Origin: Vanilla planifolia
Lineage: Eukaryota > Streptophyta > Magnoliopsida > Asparagales > Orchidaceae
Length of the DNA stretch: 64,000 nucleotides
Direction: 5' to 3'
Assembly: GCA_023846275.1 (NCBI GenBank)
Contig: CM043869.1
Coordinates: 32,804,737-32,868,736 of the forward strand
The notes below the pieces were generated by a model that saw only the letters and a list, made by a program, of their open reading frames with translations, did no database searches and was not told where the DNA came from. The position numbers and the translations under genes were made by a program. This document shows, one piece after another, positions 24,766 to 37,500 of the stretch. Every line of letters begins with the position of its first letter. Position 1 is the stretch's first letter.

Positions 24766-25744
24766 TTCATCATTGAAGAGGTTGTTATTACCATGACAAT
24801 CATTGTGGGATCATAAAGAGGTTGTTAATGATGAGAAATTGTCATTGTAAGCTGAGATGTCTAATGAGCCACTAGAGAAAAAGAGAGAAAAAGGCACATG
24901 GAACATTATGGAGGCCAAGGTTATCCTACATGCGAGCTAAAACATTCAATGAGTCCTCCCAATAAATGTATCTTTCTCAATGTTTAACTCATATATTTTG
25001 TGTTCTAAAGAAAGAATTGAGTAGAAATAAATGTTATTTTACTAGTACTTGTTTTAAAGAAAATACTAACTAGACTTTTAATTGATCCTATTAAAGGGTC
25101 CCAATGCTCTAATCTTGCATATTTTTGTTGTGCCACCATTAAATAGTTTAATGTTGGTAATGGAAAATTCAATGTCCCAACTTTAAATGGATAATATGTG
25201 TATATTTACATATGGTTCATTCTTGTATGATGAGATGATCAAACTAGTAAAAAATTATAAAAAGTAAATAGACTTTTAGCCAAATTGTGCAAGAAAGAAT
25301 GAAATTCTAACATAAAGCAAAGCAAATATAATTTTGAGATTTTAATAACTTCAAAGAAATAAAATTTTGAATTTTTTTGTGTATTATTTTGGTAAATTCT
25401 GTAAATGTTAGCAAAATTTAGATAGTATGAAATTATTTTGTTGTTCAAGTCATAATTATAAAGTATACATATTTTATGGTGATTTATCAAGAAAATATAA
25501 TGTTATAATGCTTGATAATTTATGATATCTTGATATGTAAAAATTATTAGAAAAGTGCGTTATGGGATGTGAATAAATGGAAGAGTGAAGATATGTGAAA
25601 TATGAAATAAAAAAAAATGTTTCAACTCTATAATGATGCTATCTATGCTCAATCTATGCTATAATGATATTGATGTGCTAGGCTAACTCATTGCCACTAA
25701 TACACAAAGGTGTGGCTTTAGCCTCTAAATCTTTGAACTACTTT
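24766..25744. other. A+T-rich DNA, nothing recognised
   Basis: An 83-codon open frame on the minus strand (25,239-25,490) is rich in Tyr, Ile, Asn and Lys, as expected from A+T-rich noncoding DNA, and resembles no family I know. Confidence 0.5.
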
Positions 25745-25749
25745 CGTAC

Positions 25750-25990
25750 AATGATGATTAATGATCACCATTTTCACAAAGTGTGTGATTCTTATCCCTA
25801 AACCATTATGTTGTTCTTAGTGGTGTTAACGATGAAAATTTCAAAGTAAATGGAACTTTTGTTCCTAGACCATTGTGTTGTTTTTAGTTATGGTTGATTG
25901 GTGATCACCATTTTCATAAAGGGTTTGAGTCCTTCCTTATACCTTTTTGTTGTTTTTGGTTAGGGATGATTAATGAATCATACATAATGG
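25750..25990. repeat. Imperfect tandem repeat, about 70-bp unit, about 3 copies
   Basis: The string 'gttgttt/cttag' recurs near 25,811, 25,877 and 25,949. 'gatcaccattttca' occurs at 25,763 and 25,903, two unit lengths apart. Between them, 'ccattatgttg' and 'ccattgtgttg' align. Copies are quite diverged. Confidence 0.6.
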
Positions 25991-28190
25991 TTGTCATTTT
26001 TAACCAAATAGTGCATTGAAAAAGAATTGTAGCAATGATTAATTGATAAATAGGGACCTCAAGAAAATGAAAAAAAATGAAGAGTACTAGAGATGAAACA
26101 AGAAAATTTATTAAGAAAATAATGAAAGAAAGATTATAAGAAAGATCCTAATTAACATAATTATGAAAAACCTTTTTACACTTAACATGTATGTGTGATT
26201 TAATATTTATTTAAACTTTTTAACTTTATATTTATTTAAAATTTTGTTTTTGCTAGCAACCACACATCTCTCAAATCACTATCTAAGGTGTCATCATATG
26301 GCTTAAGAGCCTAATTATGATCACTCATGATCTTCAAAAACTAGATCAACCTAAGACTCTAACCAACTTTTTTATCTTATTATTTTCTTAGTTGAACTTA
26401 ACATATCTCTAAGTATTAATCCAACTCTTTAATCTTTTCCTAAGTCATAATTAAGAAATTACTATATAAAGTATTATTTACAATATACATAAAGGCTCAC
26501 TAAATGATATTTTTTCAGTCTATCTTTATGATTTTTTATTATGGATTTCTTCTTCATGAATTATTCTTAAATTTTTAAGACTAATTCTATGGCTAGTCTT
26601 ACCTTACATATTCTTATTTAAGTACCTCAAGTCTCCTTTTTCAGTCTTATTAGAAATTAATCATAAGATCTTAAAGTCTATCCTTAACCTCAACACTACT
26701 AACCATACATAATCTCTTTATTAGCCAACTATGTCATTAACTACCTAAATCTTTTTCTAAGGCCCCAAATTGAGCCCTTTCAAGCTTCTTAATTAGAAAA
26801 CAAGTGCTATGTATACCTAAGAAGCCATCTAGATTCTCTTATGGGTTGAACCTATGCCTCATATGACTAAACCAAGCCATAGTTCAATGCATCCCAAGCA
26901 TGCCTAATGAAGAAAGATACTTAACCTTAAGATTTTTTAGGGTTTTAATTAACTTTACAAGTGTCATTGTATGGTTCATGACCAAAGCTAAGGCATAATT
27001 TCTACTACATAATATTTTACATATTTTCATTTTTATTTTTGAAATAAAGTATACATTTCTACCATGTCATGCCATTCAATTCAAATTAGGAGTATTATAA
27101 TGATTAACCTTAATGTCCAACATCACATATGCAATTCAAACAAATAAACACATATGTCAACATGGAATCAAGTCTTAGTTTTACATTTCATTTGATTCAT
27201 CATGCTATAAAACTCTTAGTTTAATCATGCAATAATTAGATAATGAATTTTGTCATCAATCTATATTATCATTCATCAATTATACTTAAAATAACTTACA
27301 TACAAGCTTGAGATTTACTTTTCTTATAGCATGAAGTCTTAGTTATGCATAATTAATAATTTAATATGTGATAAAATCTTAAGTTATTCATACTTTAAGA
27401 AAGGTAACTACACATGCTAACAATTTATATTAGTATTCTCAATTATTTAAAAGAAAAGGAGTCTATAAAGATCTTAATTCCAACACAATTTATCTTAAAT
27501 AATACATATTTTGAATCTTATTTGACATGATCATATCTCTAGTAAGAGGTGTTTTATATCAATAATAAATATTCTAAGTCTATCATTCATATATATCAAT
27601 AGACAAAGCTAATTATGTAAGTATATAATATTATATTAACTTACATTCATAAGTAGTATGAAAATACATATTTTTGCATGAACTCTTTGAAAATATCTAA
27701 CAATAAAAAATTAATAAATAATCCCTTATATGCTCACAAAAATTTCTTTAAGTCCAACATTTATAAATACAAGTGATGCCATTGTATGTTCATGTAACTT
27801 AATTGTATTCATGGGTTAAACATTATGACAAGTTTTTCTAGATTTTCATATACAATTAATGTCCATACTCAAGGGTCATCTTACCTTATAATTTGATTAA
27901 AGGATTTCTCAATAAGGGAGCCATTTCTTCTCCAAATCTTGAAATCTTCTTACTCACTGTATAACTCATTTTTCCTCTACTACCTCATAGTTGTCCTCCT
28001 TGTAACTCTATAGTGAGTTTTTTTCTAAAATCTAGACAATCCATAAATTATCCTTTAATAAGATTAGTTAAGCATCCTTAAATCAAGAGATTATCTTAAT
28101 TAATTTTCATTTTGCAACCTTTAAGTCTAATGCATCATAATTTCAACAACCAAGATCTAAAGTAACTAATTATGAAACTACAATTTATTC
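25991..28190. other. A+T-rich DNA, nothing recognised
   Basis: No protein-coding or RNA feature could be supported here. Confidence 0.5.
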
Positions 28191-28199
28191 AGTGCCTCC

Positions 28200-29330
28200 A
28201 TATCTTAGTAGTTCTATATACTCATCATACTATACTATCAAAAAGATCTATAGTTATTTCCTAATAGTTTCATAAGTTATACTTGTATGTTCTATTATTC
28301 ATGCTTTTATGATCCACATAACAATAATCAATCATTGTACCTAGTAATTCCTTGCCTCAATTAGCTTATCGTACTTACATGATCATTATAATTCATTTTC
28401 TTACTATCATACTTGTAGTTGACTTCTTACCAATACATTGATAATATTACTTAAACTTACTCTTTTTTTCTATATTTCTATCATTGTAGATGTCACGATC
28501 ATCCTTGTATGATCAATCTCACTTTTTTGCATTAAATCGTACTTTATAATATGCTTGGATCTGATTGTATGGTACTTAGCCCCGTCAAATAGATTTGAAT
28601 CTAAAACTCTGGACAATATCATACTTATATGATAAATACATTGTATTATGCTTTTAAATAATTCTTAATCTCTATATCCTAATTATCTCTATTATACAAA
28701 TTGTATTGCACGATTACCTAATATCATGCATACTACATTTTTCTTATATAACCTACAACCATCGTATTGTATTATTTTCATCTAATAAAGAACTAGTAAC
28801 AATCAATCTTAATTATTCAAAATGTATAAGAATTTATTCAACATAAATGATAAAATATATTAGTTAATTGAAGAGAAGGTATAACAAGTTCTTTATCTCC
28901 CACAACAACAAATGGATCTTTGCAAAATCCATTTCTTTACTCATCTAAATGATGCAAACAAGCTTTAGGGGGAAAAATCTCGATAAGATCTTATCTCAAA
29001 GTATTATTTTCACAAATTAAGATTAAAGCTTGTTCTTTCCTCAAAGCTTCTCCTTTATGTTTCCAATCTTATTATAACAAAGTAAGAGTTTTAGATTTAC
29101 AAGCTAAAATAGTTCCCTTCCTCTTCAAGCTCCTCCTCTCTCTCCCTCCTACTTCCTCGCTTTCCAAAAGCTCAATTAGCCTTTAGGAATGGAAGAAAAC
29201 TTATCCTCTCCTTTAATATTAGAAGATAAGTCAAACACTACATACTTATTTATTTATTATTATTATTATTAAAATCTTAATCTTTTAAAATTTTGTTAAA
29301 AAGCTAAATGGCCTCCAAAAAATATAAAAA
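28200..29330 (-). mobile_element. Possible old LTR-like sequence, minus strand
   Basis: Read in reverse, this stretch resembles in style the 31.8-34.5 kb units and the 59.9-61 kb region. It has repeated 'catacaa', 'tatgat' and 'aagtatgat' strings and a purine-rich block (a pyrimidine block on the plus strand near 29,115-29,165). The similarity is in word content, and I could not align it base by base. No coding domains or defined ends were seen. If an element, it is broken and old. Confidence 0.25.
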
Positions 29331-30479
29331 ATATATTTGTGAATTACTTGTAATGAGAACTTCATAATAATACGTTTAAATATGGTAACTAACTATTATT
29401 GTCCTAACATATTTTTCGAGGTGCCACCTTGACTATATTTCTCAAATTTTAAATTTGAGATACATACATATCATATATAAATATAGAGTTGAAGAGATAC
29501 ATTTGCTAGGTTATTATATCATTAGTATATAAAGTATTTGGATATGCATGTCGTTTAACTTACAAAGATAATAACAAAACATAAAGAAAAATGATGGTTA
29601 ATAATAAAGAAAAAAAAAGAAAAAGAAAAAAAATAACATATGATATGATATTATAATCTTTCTGTGACATATCATATGGATTGTATATAGTATGGCTTGT
29701 AACTAATATTTGTTTTATAGTTTTATGAGCATAAGTTTAAGATTTTGATAAGAGATGATATTACATCAAATATTGTAATATAACTTCATTTATCACTATT
29801 ATTTTGTATATGGCCTGAAGGATATAATCTGAGACTTTCACAGCACCATGTTACTAGGATTTTGTACACAACTTGATGGGTATAGCATAGGATCTTATTA
29901 AGAGATGATACGTTACTTGCACTTTATGCAAAGATAAATGGGTATGAATTCTAAAATCATAATACTATATATTGTTGGTTATAATTAATCTTTTTTTTGC
30001 TGCATTTTACGAACAAATGTGATAAACATGAACAAATAAATTAGCGATAATCAATCCATGATGATCATGAAATCAATTTTTGAGAACTTTAAGGTTGAGA
30101 TTATTTAACAACAATTATCATCCTCTTCCCTTGAGAAAAAGTCTAAAATATTGCATAAAGACATAATCCTAAAGGGGAAAAATGGGTGAGAAAAGCGACC
30201 AAATAAGACAAATGTTTTGCATCATTGTAATTTAGCATTTGATCTCGGGCTATTTTCTATTGATGTATTAAGCTCTATATGTCAAAGATTATTTGAATGG
30301 AATTAATGTTTAAGGCCCTCCTTTATAAACTTATGCCTTATTTGCTTATGATTTATAAATTTAGAAATATTGAAAAAAAAAATAATGTGAAATGAAACAG
30401 AGATGTGGTGACAAATTTTTCAATTGAGGAAACTTTGAAAATTCATGATATAATGTATTTGTATAATATTAAATAAAAA

Positions 30480-31034
30480 AAAATAAACAGCATTTGTAGA
30501 ATCGTCATTAAACAGGACTCAGTGGTGGACAGAACACTAGTGATGTTTGATAAGGGCCGAAGCTGGCCCGCGTTTGCCGAACAGGTCCTCAGGTTGAAAA
30601 TTGCACGCCACGCCACTAGGTTCGATTTAAGCTTGGGAATAGGTGACCGCATCCAAAGGTGAACAAAGCCAGGGGAGAACATTTGTTCTTTTGCATGACT
30701 AAAATGCCCTTAAATATTTCTTACCAATGGATCAAGTCTTCCGAGAAGGAGCGATGAAGATTTCCATCAATTACTGTTTTGCCATTCGGTAAATCTTAAA
30801 GATAAGCCGGCGTCTTGCTGACGTCTCTCTGACGTCATCACCGAATCTGGAAAGCTCCAAAGACAGCTGTGTCCTTCCTAACTATAAATTATTACGGATT
30901 TATCCTATTGCTTAATTACGATAACACCCTTTTGTTTATTACAGAGTTTTGCGGTGGACCAATACAAAAATGTGCAGTGCTTTCCTACCCTACAGGTAGG
31001 GACAAAGTGGTACCTTTAGCAATCGCACAGTAAC

Positions 31035-31036
<2 letters not shown>
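30480..31036. other. G+C-richer island ending in an A29 tract
   Basis: Composition rises abruptly near 30,490 and drops after 31,036. The minus strand has a 79-codon ATG frame (30,443-30,682) whose first 58 residues fall in the G+C-richer part and look protein-like ('FVHLWMRSPIPKLKSN'), but I recognise no family. The plus strand has a perfect 5-bp G/C hairpin around 30,554-30,569, a Pol III box B-like 'ggttcgattta' at 30,619, and a pairing 'cttgg'/'ccagg' around 30,631-30,675. The right end abuts a pure A tract. Options are a retroposed RNA copy, a stranded promoter with first exon, or a structured RNA gene relic. Confidence 0.4.
30722..30890 (+). promoter_or_regulatory. Promoter-like cluster (CCAAT, paired TGACG, TATA)
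   Basis: 'ccaatgg' lies near 30,724. Two TGACG cores occur in tandem near 30,819-30,834, six bases apart, the second within the palindrome 'tgacgtca'. A TATA-like 'tataaatt' lies at 30,883. Paired TGACG motifs upstream of a TATA box resemble the plant as-1 element bound by TGA-type bZIP factors, though as-1 usually has seven bases between cores. No gene follows: the next stretch is the A29 tract and A+T-rich DNA. Function is inferred from motif arrangement only. Confidence 0.3.

Positions 31037-31065
<29 letters not shown>
31037..31065 (+). repeat. A29 homopolymer
   Basis: Twenty-nine uninterrupted A residues immediately after the G+C-richer island. It is compatible with the tail of a plus-strand retroposed copy ending at 31,036. 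No convincing target-site duplication was found. Confidence 0.95.
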
Positions 31066-31790
31066 GCATCAAATAATTATATTACTATAATTATATCATT
31101 TTATAATTTTTTTTAGAAGATAAAGTTCATGACGCAAGTCAGCCAATGTAATTGTTTGATGGCGACAATATCCATATATTGTCGCCTGTATGATGGACAA
31201 CTATGTATTTGATTATGGTCAAAATAATCGTAAAAATAGACTATATTAAATAATAATGCTACGAAAATAATCATATATATGTTTATGGACCCCATTTTTG
31301 CTAATGAAAATCACATAACAATTTGACCTAGTTCTTATAAAGAGGCTATGTAATAGTAAAGTGATGTGGATTCACAAGCAAAGACTAATAAAATTATTGA
31401 CGACAAAAAGACGAAAGATATAAAAGAATCTAGTCGTGGTACTGTAAGCAACAAGATCTTGATCTTGTATGACTAATATGTGTAGATATAGAATACCATG
31501 ATGTGTAATTCATCGATGAGTAAGCATAATAAGTTTGGTCTTAACTATTTATGTAGACTATTGGTAAGGTGTCAATAAATGATTCTATTTAAAGATTGAT
31601 ATATTGAGAGCAACTAAGAATTTTTTCAAAGCTTTTAAAAAAATAAGTCATTCTAGAATCAATAAATGAGAAGGAGATAGTAAACCAAATTAAACTATCA
31701 CATCCTCTTAAAATGTATTTTGTGTATTAAATGTAAATGCAATCAATCAAGAATTTCAAAATACATGGATTTATGAGCACTTTGAAAAAT
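31066..31790. other. A+T-rich DNA, nothing recognised
   Basis: No feature could be supported. The sequence does not match the 1.32-kb unit that starts next. Confidence 0.5.
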
Positions 31791-31999
31791 GTGTCATAAT
31801 ACTAGTAACTTGATTTTATATTTGAGTATATTGTTGCAAATATCTCGTTGTGAGGAATCTGTTAGTATGTAGTTTATAATTTTTAGAATTATACTAAAAT
31901 TTATATAAATTTATAAAGAAATTATTAATAAAAAAAGAATTATTTTAATCCTCTTAATAAGAGAGTAAGCCTCCTTGGCCTAAGACTTTGTGGCTATGT

Positions 32000-32084
32000 T
32001 TAGGAAACTTTATGGGAGAGGAGAGAGAGAGAGAGAGAAGAAAGGAAGGAAGAGGAGAGTTGGAGAGAAAGAAAGAAAGAAAAC
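32000..32084 (+). repeat. GA-rich simple repeat in unit 1
   Basis: A (GA)n core followed by GGAA and GAAA runs. The same tract occupies the equivalent place in unit 2. It explains the Arg/Glu/Lys-rich short open frame here, which is not a credible protein. Confidence 0.9.
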
Positions 32085-33324
32085 TACACTATATCTTAAG
32101 AAAACCGAAGAAATCGTAAACAAAAAGAAGCATGTAGGAAAGAAAGGGGTTTTCAGTTTTATTTTGTATAAATAGCATGTAAAGATAAAGGTCCTACCTA
32201 AGCTCTTTTATCAAAGCAAGTATTAATTGATTTGAATATCAAGTATTATACATGAGTTTCAATGATAAATTATTAAGATGGGAATAAAAAGTTTTTTTTC
32301 CCAATTATAAAAAGAGAATCTATTAAGAAATGCATTAGTGTGATCAATTAATCATATTTATTGAATAATGTATGTATTACTAAATTAAGGAATTGTTTAG
32401 TTCAATATTTTTTTTATTTTAATAATTTAGTGGTATCATATTAGTATGACAAGATAATTAGACAAATGTTATTTTTTATATAGAAGGTTATAATGAGAAT
32501 TGTAGGTTTGATCCTTGAGTGGATGTTGGAAATCATACTAATATGAAATGAATATCGAACAGCACTATTGCTTCTCTCTTTTAGCTAACTAAATATGTTA
32601 TTTTTCTAATTTTATTTATTTTAATACCTATAAATTTATTAATTTTGAGTATCATATAGTATATGATAAATAATGGTATGATATAATCATCGAGAGTAGA
32701 AATTTGTGTGAACAGTTATATAAGCACATTTTTTTATCATATAAGACGATTAGAGCATTATTTGGAGAGTAAAAGTTTTGATCAAACATGTTATCGTACA
32801 TTTACCAATATGATGGAAACTTATCATACAGAATAGTCAAATAAGAGTGAGAATAAAGTTTAGCCTAATATGAATAGGCACAAAAGTAAGATTTTGATTG
32901 TATAAAGGCAACCACACAATCTTATAAGTATGATGACTAAGTATTGAGCGAGCTTATAAATTATATAATATGATTTGTATACTCATATAAATATAATAAA
33001 GCTAAGAGAAACTGGACATGGGAAATATCAGGTATGATATGAGAAGTGATGTGCATAAAATGTATTGCATAAGTATGATGATAAAACTGTATAAGTGCAA
33101 TGTAGAAAAGTGTGTCATAATATTAGATGCTTGATTTCATATTTAAGCATACCATTGTAAAGGTCTCATTGTGAGGAATCTATTAGTATGCATTTTATAA
33201 TTTTTAGAGTTAAATTAAAATTTATATAAATTTATAAAAAAAATATTAATAAAAATTTATTTTGATTCTCTTAATATGAGAATAAGCCTCCTTGGCTCGA
33301 GACTTAGTGGCTATATTTACAAAA

Positions 33325-33412
33325 CTTTAGGAAAGAGAAGAGGAGAGAGAGAGAGAGAGAGATGAAGGAAGGGGGAAGGAAGAGAGAGAAGAGTTAACGA
33401 GAAAGAAAGAAA
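33325..33412 (+). repeat. GA-rich simple repeat in unit 2
   Basis: The counterpart of the tract in unit 1, with a (GA)n core and flanking GGAA/GAAA runs. Confidence 0.9.
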
Positions 33413-34530
33413 ACTACACTATCCTTTGAGAAAAACAAATAAATCATAAAAAAGGAAGCATGTAAGAAAGAAAGGGTTTTCAATTTTATTTTATAAAAAT
33501 AACATGTAAAAGTAAACGTCCTACCTAAGCTCTCTTATCAAAGAAAGTATTAATTGATTTGAATATTAAGTATTGCATAAGAGTTATAGTGATAAATTAT
33601 TAGGTCTAGAGATTATTATAATTTTTACTACAATGATTGTATAAACCATTTGTTTGGATTGTACTAGTAAAACCTTAGTAGCTATAGCTAGAAAACATTT
33701 TTTCCTAACTATAAGAAGGGATTTTGCTAAGAATTGTATTAATGTGATGAGTTGATCATACTTGCAGGATAATGTATGTATTATTAAATTAAGGAATCAT
33801 CTAGTTTAACAACTTTAAAAATAATTTGGTGATACATATTAGTATGACAAGATTAGACCAATGTTATTCTTTATATAGAAGGTTATAATGATAATTCTGT
33901 GTTTGATCCTTGAGTGGATTTTAGGGATCATACTAATATGAAATGAAAATTGAACAGCACTATTGACTTCACTTTTAGCTATTTAAGTATATTATTTTTC
34001 CTAATTTTATTTATGTAAATACTTATAAATTTATTAATTATAAGTATCATATAGTATGATGGTAGAAAATCATATGGTATAATTGGCGAGAGTAGAAATC
34101 AGGATGTGTGAATAGTTATATACACATTTGTTATCATATATTATGACCAGGGATTTGTTTAGAGAGCAAAAGTTTTGATCAAACATGCTATCCTAAATGT
34201 ACCAATGTATAGAAACTTATTATATAAGATAATCAAATAAGAGAAAGAATAAAATTTACAAAGGTAGGGTAACGCTTTGATTTTGCTAAGGCAACTACAC
34301 AATCATATAAATAAGATAAAAAAGAGAACAAAAAATTGGCTAAGTGTGATGACTGAGTATCGAGTGAGCTTATAGATCGTACAATATGATTTGTACAATC
34401 ATATAAATATAATAAAGATAACGGGCACTAGACAAGGGAATTATCAAGTATGATATAAGAAGTGATTGACATAGAATGTATAGCACAAGTATGATGAAGA
34501 AATCATATAAATACAACATAGAGGGAATGT

Positions 34531-37500
34531 CTAAGTTAATTAAGTTGAAATGTACCATACATGTACAAATAACAAGATTGCATAAATATGATCAATGATG
34601 ACAAGTGTTAATTAAAGATATTTTTAGCATAACCTGAATGAATTGTTAAATTTTAACCATTGAACTATTGCATCATTGATGTGAGGGTAATTTCTTTTAT
34701 GAAATTTGGAAGGATAATTATTAAGTTATGCATGAGTATTTATGGTAAGGCTAAGGATAATCCATAATATTAATTACATATCCTAGTCGTATGTGTCATG
34801 TTTTTAGGAATTAAGGAAGCTAGCTAAATTAACTTGTATGAGGCAATTTACCTTTAGGTTGAGCAATGTGCTTTAAGATATGATCACAAGCTAATTTGTT
34901 AAGATAATCTTTTAATTTAAGGATTCTTAGCCGATTCTATTTAATATTGTAGCTTGGCTATGTTTTAAATAGTCATGGAAAGTAGCAAAGAGGCAAATCG
35001 AGAGGTAGTAAAGGAAAAGGTGCCTTACACATGAGAAAGAACAGAAAAAAGAAATATCAATACTTGAAGAAGAAACTTAACTTTTGGACAGGTCCTTTAC
35101 TCAGATCAAAAGATAAGATGAACCTTAAAATTATACAACTAAACCTAGTTAAACTATAACTAATCAAATTAGTTACTTAGATAAAAGGCACGTAGATATT
35201 ATGAACGTGACGTGATGATGATGAGAATTTTTAAGCTTATTTATCATGAATCCTAATCTAAGTAAAGAAACTAAGCTATTTTGATAAGTGCTTCTTAAAT
35301 GGTTAAACTAAGACTTGGTGGTTTATAATAAAAGCATGATTAGATATTACTTGAATGATTTATCACTAAATCTTGATAAAATTCATGCATGTTCAAAAAT
35401 CTTTCTTACCTAAGAGATCAATACTTTGGCTTTAAGATCAATTGATTGATAATGTTGAGATCCATTATGAGGCATGAAATGTATTTAGAATTTGAAATAT
35501 ATACTCATTTATGCTAGTATGATTCAACTTGTCTAAGCATGTTGGTTAAATGCTTCATTGAATAACATGCTTAAGAGATCGATTTGTGTTTCTCCACATT
35601 AAGTTTGTTAAAGCAATGAATTGTTTAACATGTTTCCTTAACCGAGAGGTTGAAGCTATAGTTTTGGGATTAATTGTTTGATAAAGATAAGATATCTTAT
35701 TAATTTATAAATTATATCCAAAATTTGAATTTTAGATTTACATATGTTGATATATTTTCTTTACCCGATATGTGATATTATGATTCTAATATTAAGAGCA
35801 TGCTAGATTTGAATTCCTTATTGAACTCGTGATTATTCATAAAAAATTGAGAATTTTGGTATGCATATGTTAGCATGATCTCTTTATACATGAGTGATAA
35901 AACTTAGTTTACATTTTAATCATACAATTTTAGTGTTTGGTTAGTGATGAATATGCCCCTTGGTTTCTAAAAGAGAGACTTAGAAGTGTTTGGTTCTAGG
36001 CCTTAAGAGAAGGTTTGGTTGATTAGGAATATGATTAGCTAGCAAGGATGAATGAGATTTGGCTAGGTGTTCTTAACGCTAAGGATTGATGTAGATTGTC
36101 ATAAATTTGTGATTGATCCCTAATTAAACTTATATTAGATTTAAGGCTTTTATGTGAACCTTAGTTAATGATCTCTTATAGATGTAAGGCTTAAGTAAAG
36201 TTTTGTTAGGCTTAATAGGTGCCTAAGTTTATTTTAAGCATAAAAAATCTTATGAAAAGTGAGGTTGGACCAAGGAATGCTTTGATTTAGGCCATAGTTT
36301 AATAAGACTATTGGATAAACATTAGATGTATTCTTGACAGCTTGGTTAGAGGAATTTAGGTTATAATTAGTTAAATTTTTGTTGGACTAAAATAAAATGT
36401 GCATACCTTTAGTTCTACTTTAAGACTTATTTTATAATTTGGAATAATACTTATAGAAGGTTCTATGATTGAACTAAGATTATTAATAATTCATGAGTTG
36501 TAATTAGATGTTAGGTTTAAATTTATGTGAAAGAGAATCTTAGATATGAACCTAGGATTATATCATTAGTACTTGATGAAACTTGTGGTGGAGAAGTCCT
36601 CAAGTAAAGTCTTGGATGAGGATATGATGGCCCTATCTAACCCTAAAAGGAAGATTTTAGGCTTAGTTATGGGAACATTTTCTTATTATTATGATGGATA
36701 AACATAGCTCTGTTGATTTAAGTAAGACATTAAGTAACTTTATAGTCTCTTAAGCTATATGTTAACACCTTTGATGGTAATCTAAGCGATCTCGATGGCT
36801 TAAGAGAGGCTTTAAAGAAGGGAGTAATAGCTAAAGTTTCTTACAAGGTTTGAAAGTTATTAATGAAACTTACATAATTCTAAACTTGGCTAGATGTAAA
36901 CATAACTTGAATAATGCACCTAAGGATAAAATTTATAGATTTGAACTTGATTGGAAGCTAAAGGATTAGGTTAGATAGGTAAGAAATCTTAGAAAGGATC
37001 CCAAATAAGGATAAAGGCATAAACTAATTATAAAAGTGGCATATATATGAGTTAGGATACCTTAGATGATTGTTTTAAGGTTCTAGCAAAACCCTTAGAT
37101 AACCTAAATATTTGATAGGATATCTAAATAATGGGTTTAGGGTTTAAAAGAAACCCTTGAGTACTCCAAATAATGGATAGGAATCCAAGACAATGAAATT
37201 AAGCTTCAAAAGAAACCTTAAGATACTCTAATAATAAACAAAAACCTTATGAAAAGTGGATAAGTATTATAGATAATTATTTAGGGCTTTGAAGAAACCT
37301 TATAAGTGCTCAAATAATGGTTGATAAAGTTTTTTATGATGCCAATAAGTTATGAAAATAATCTAAATTAATATAAGAGATAGATATAGTCCACCCTAGG
37401 TTTGGGACCCCTAATTTAATGATAAGTAGGTCAGATATTAGATCTCTCACTAGATAAGGAGATAACATTTTGCATGATTGGTAGATCTTGAATAATATGA

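Larger units (their letters stand above)
31791..34530 (+). repeat. Large tandem direct repeat, 1.32-kb unit, two copies
   Basis: Unit 1 (31,791-33,111) and unit 2 (33,112 to about 34,530) run head to tail and align along their whole length. Shared landmarks in order are 'gtgtcataatat/ctag', a GA-rich tract, 'agaaagaaagaaaactacact', a TATA-like box ('tataaatag' near 32,167), 'cctacctaagctc', 'gaacagcactattg', 'gttttgatcaaacatg' and 'catataaatataataaag'. Unit 2 carries roughly 75 extra bases near 33,610-33,690. Divergence is moderate. No coding frame is evident. The purine tract plus TATA box would suit an LTR, so this may be an LTR doubled without internal DNA, or two monomers of a long-unit satellite. 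Confidence 0.9.

Noticed and set aside
30550-30630. tRNA gene or tRNA-derived SINE promoter (boxes A and B)
   Set aside because: Box A fits only with an inserted base and box B loses its last two consensus bases; no cloverleaf can be drawn. Kept only as a weak hint in the island finding.
30540-30700. 7SL, U3 or RNase P RNA gene
   Set aside because: Some 'ggtgacc' and 'ggtgaac' strings suggested 7SL, but their spacing is wrong and other conserved boxes are missing.
31990-32175. 61-codon Arg/Glu/Lys-rich frame
   Set aside because: It reads through a GA-rich simple repeat, and the equivalent place in the second 1.32-kb unit is the same noncoding tract.
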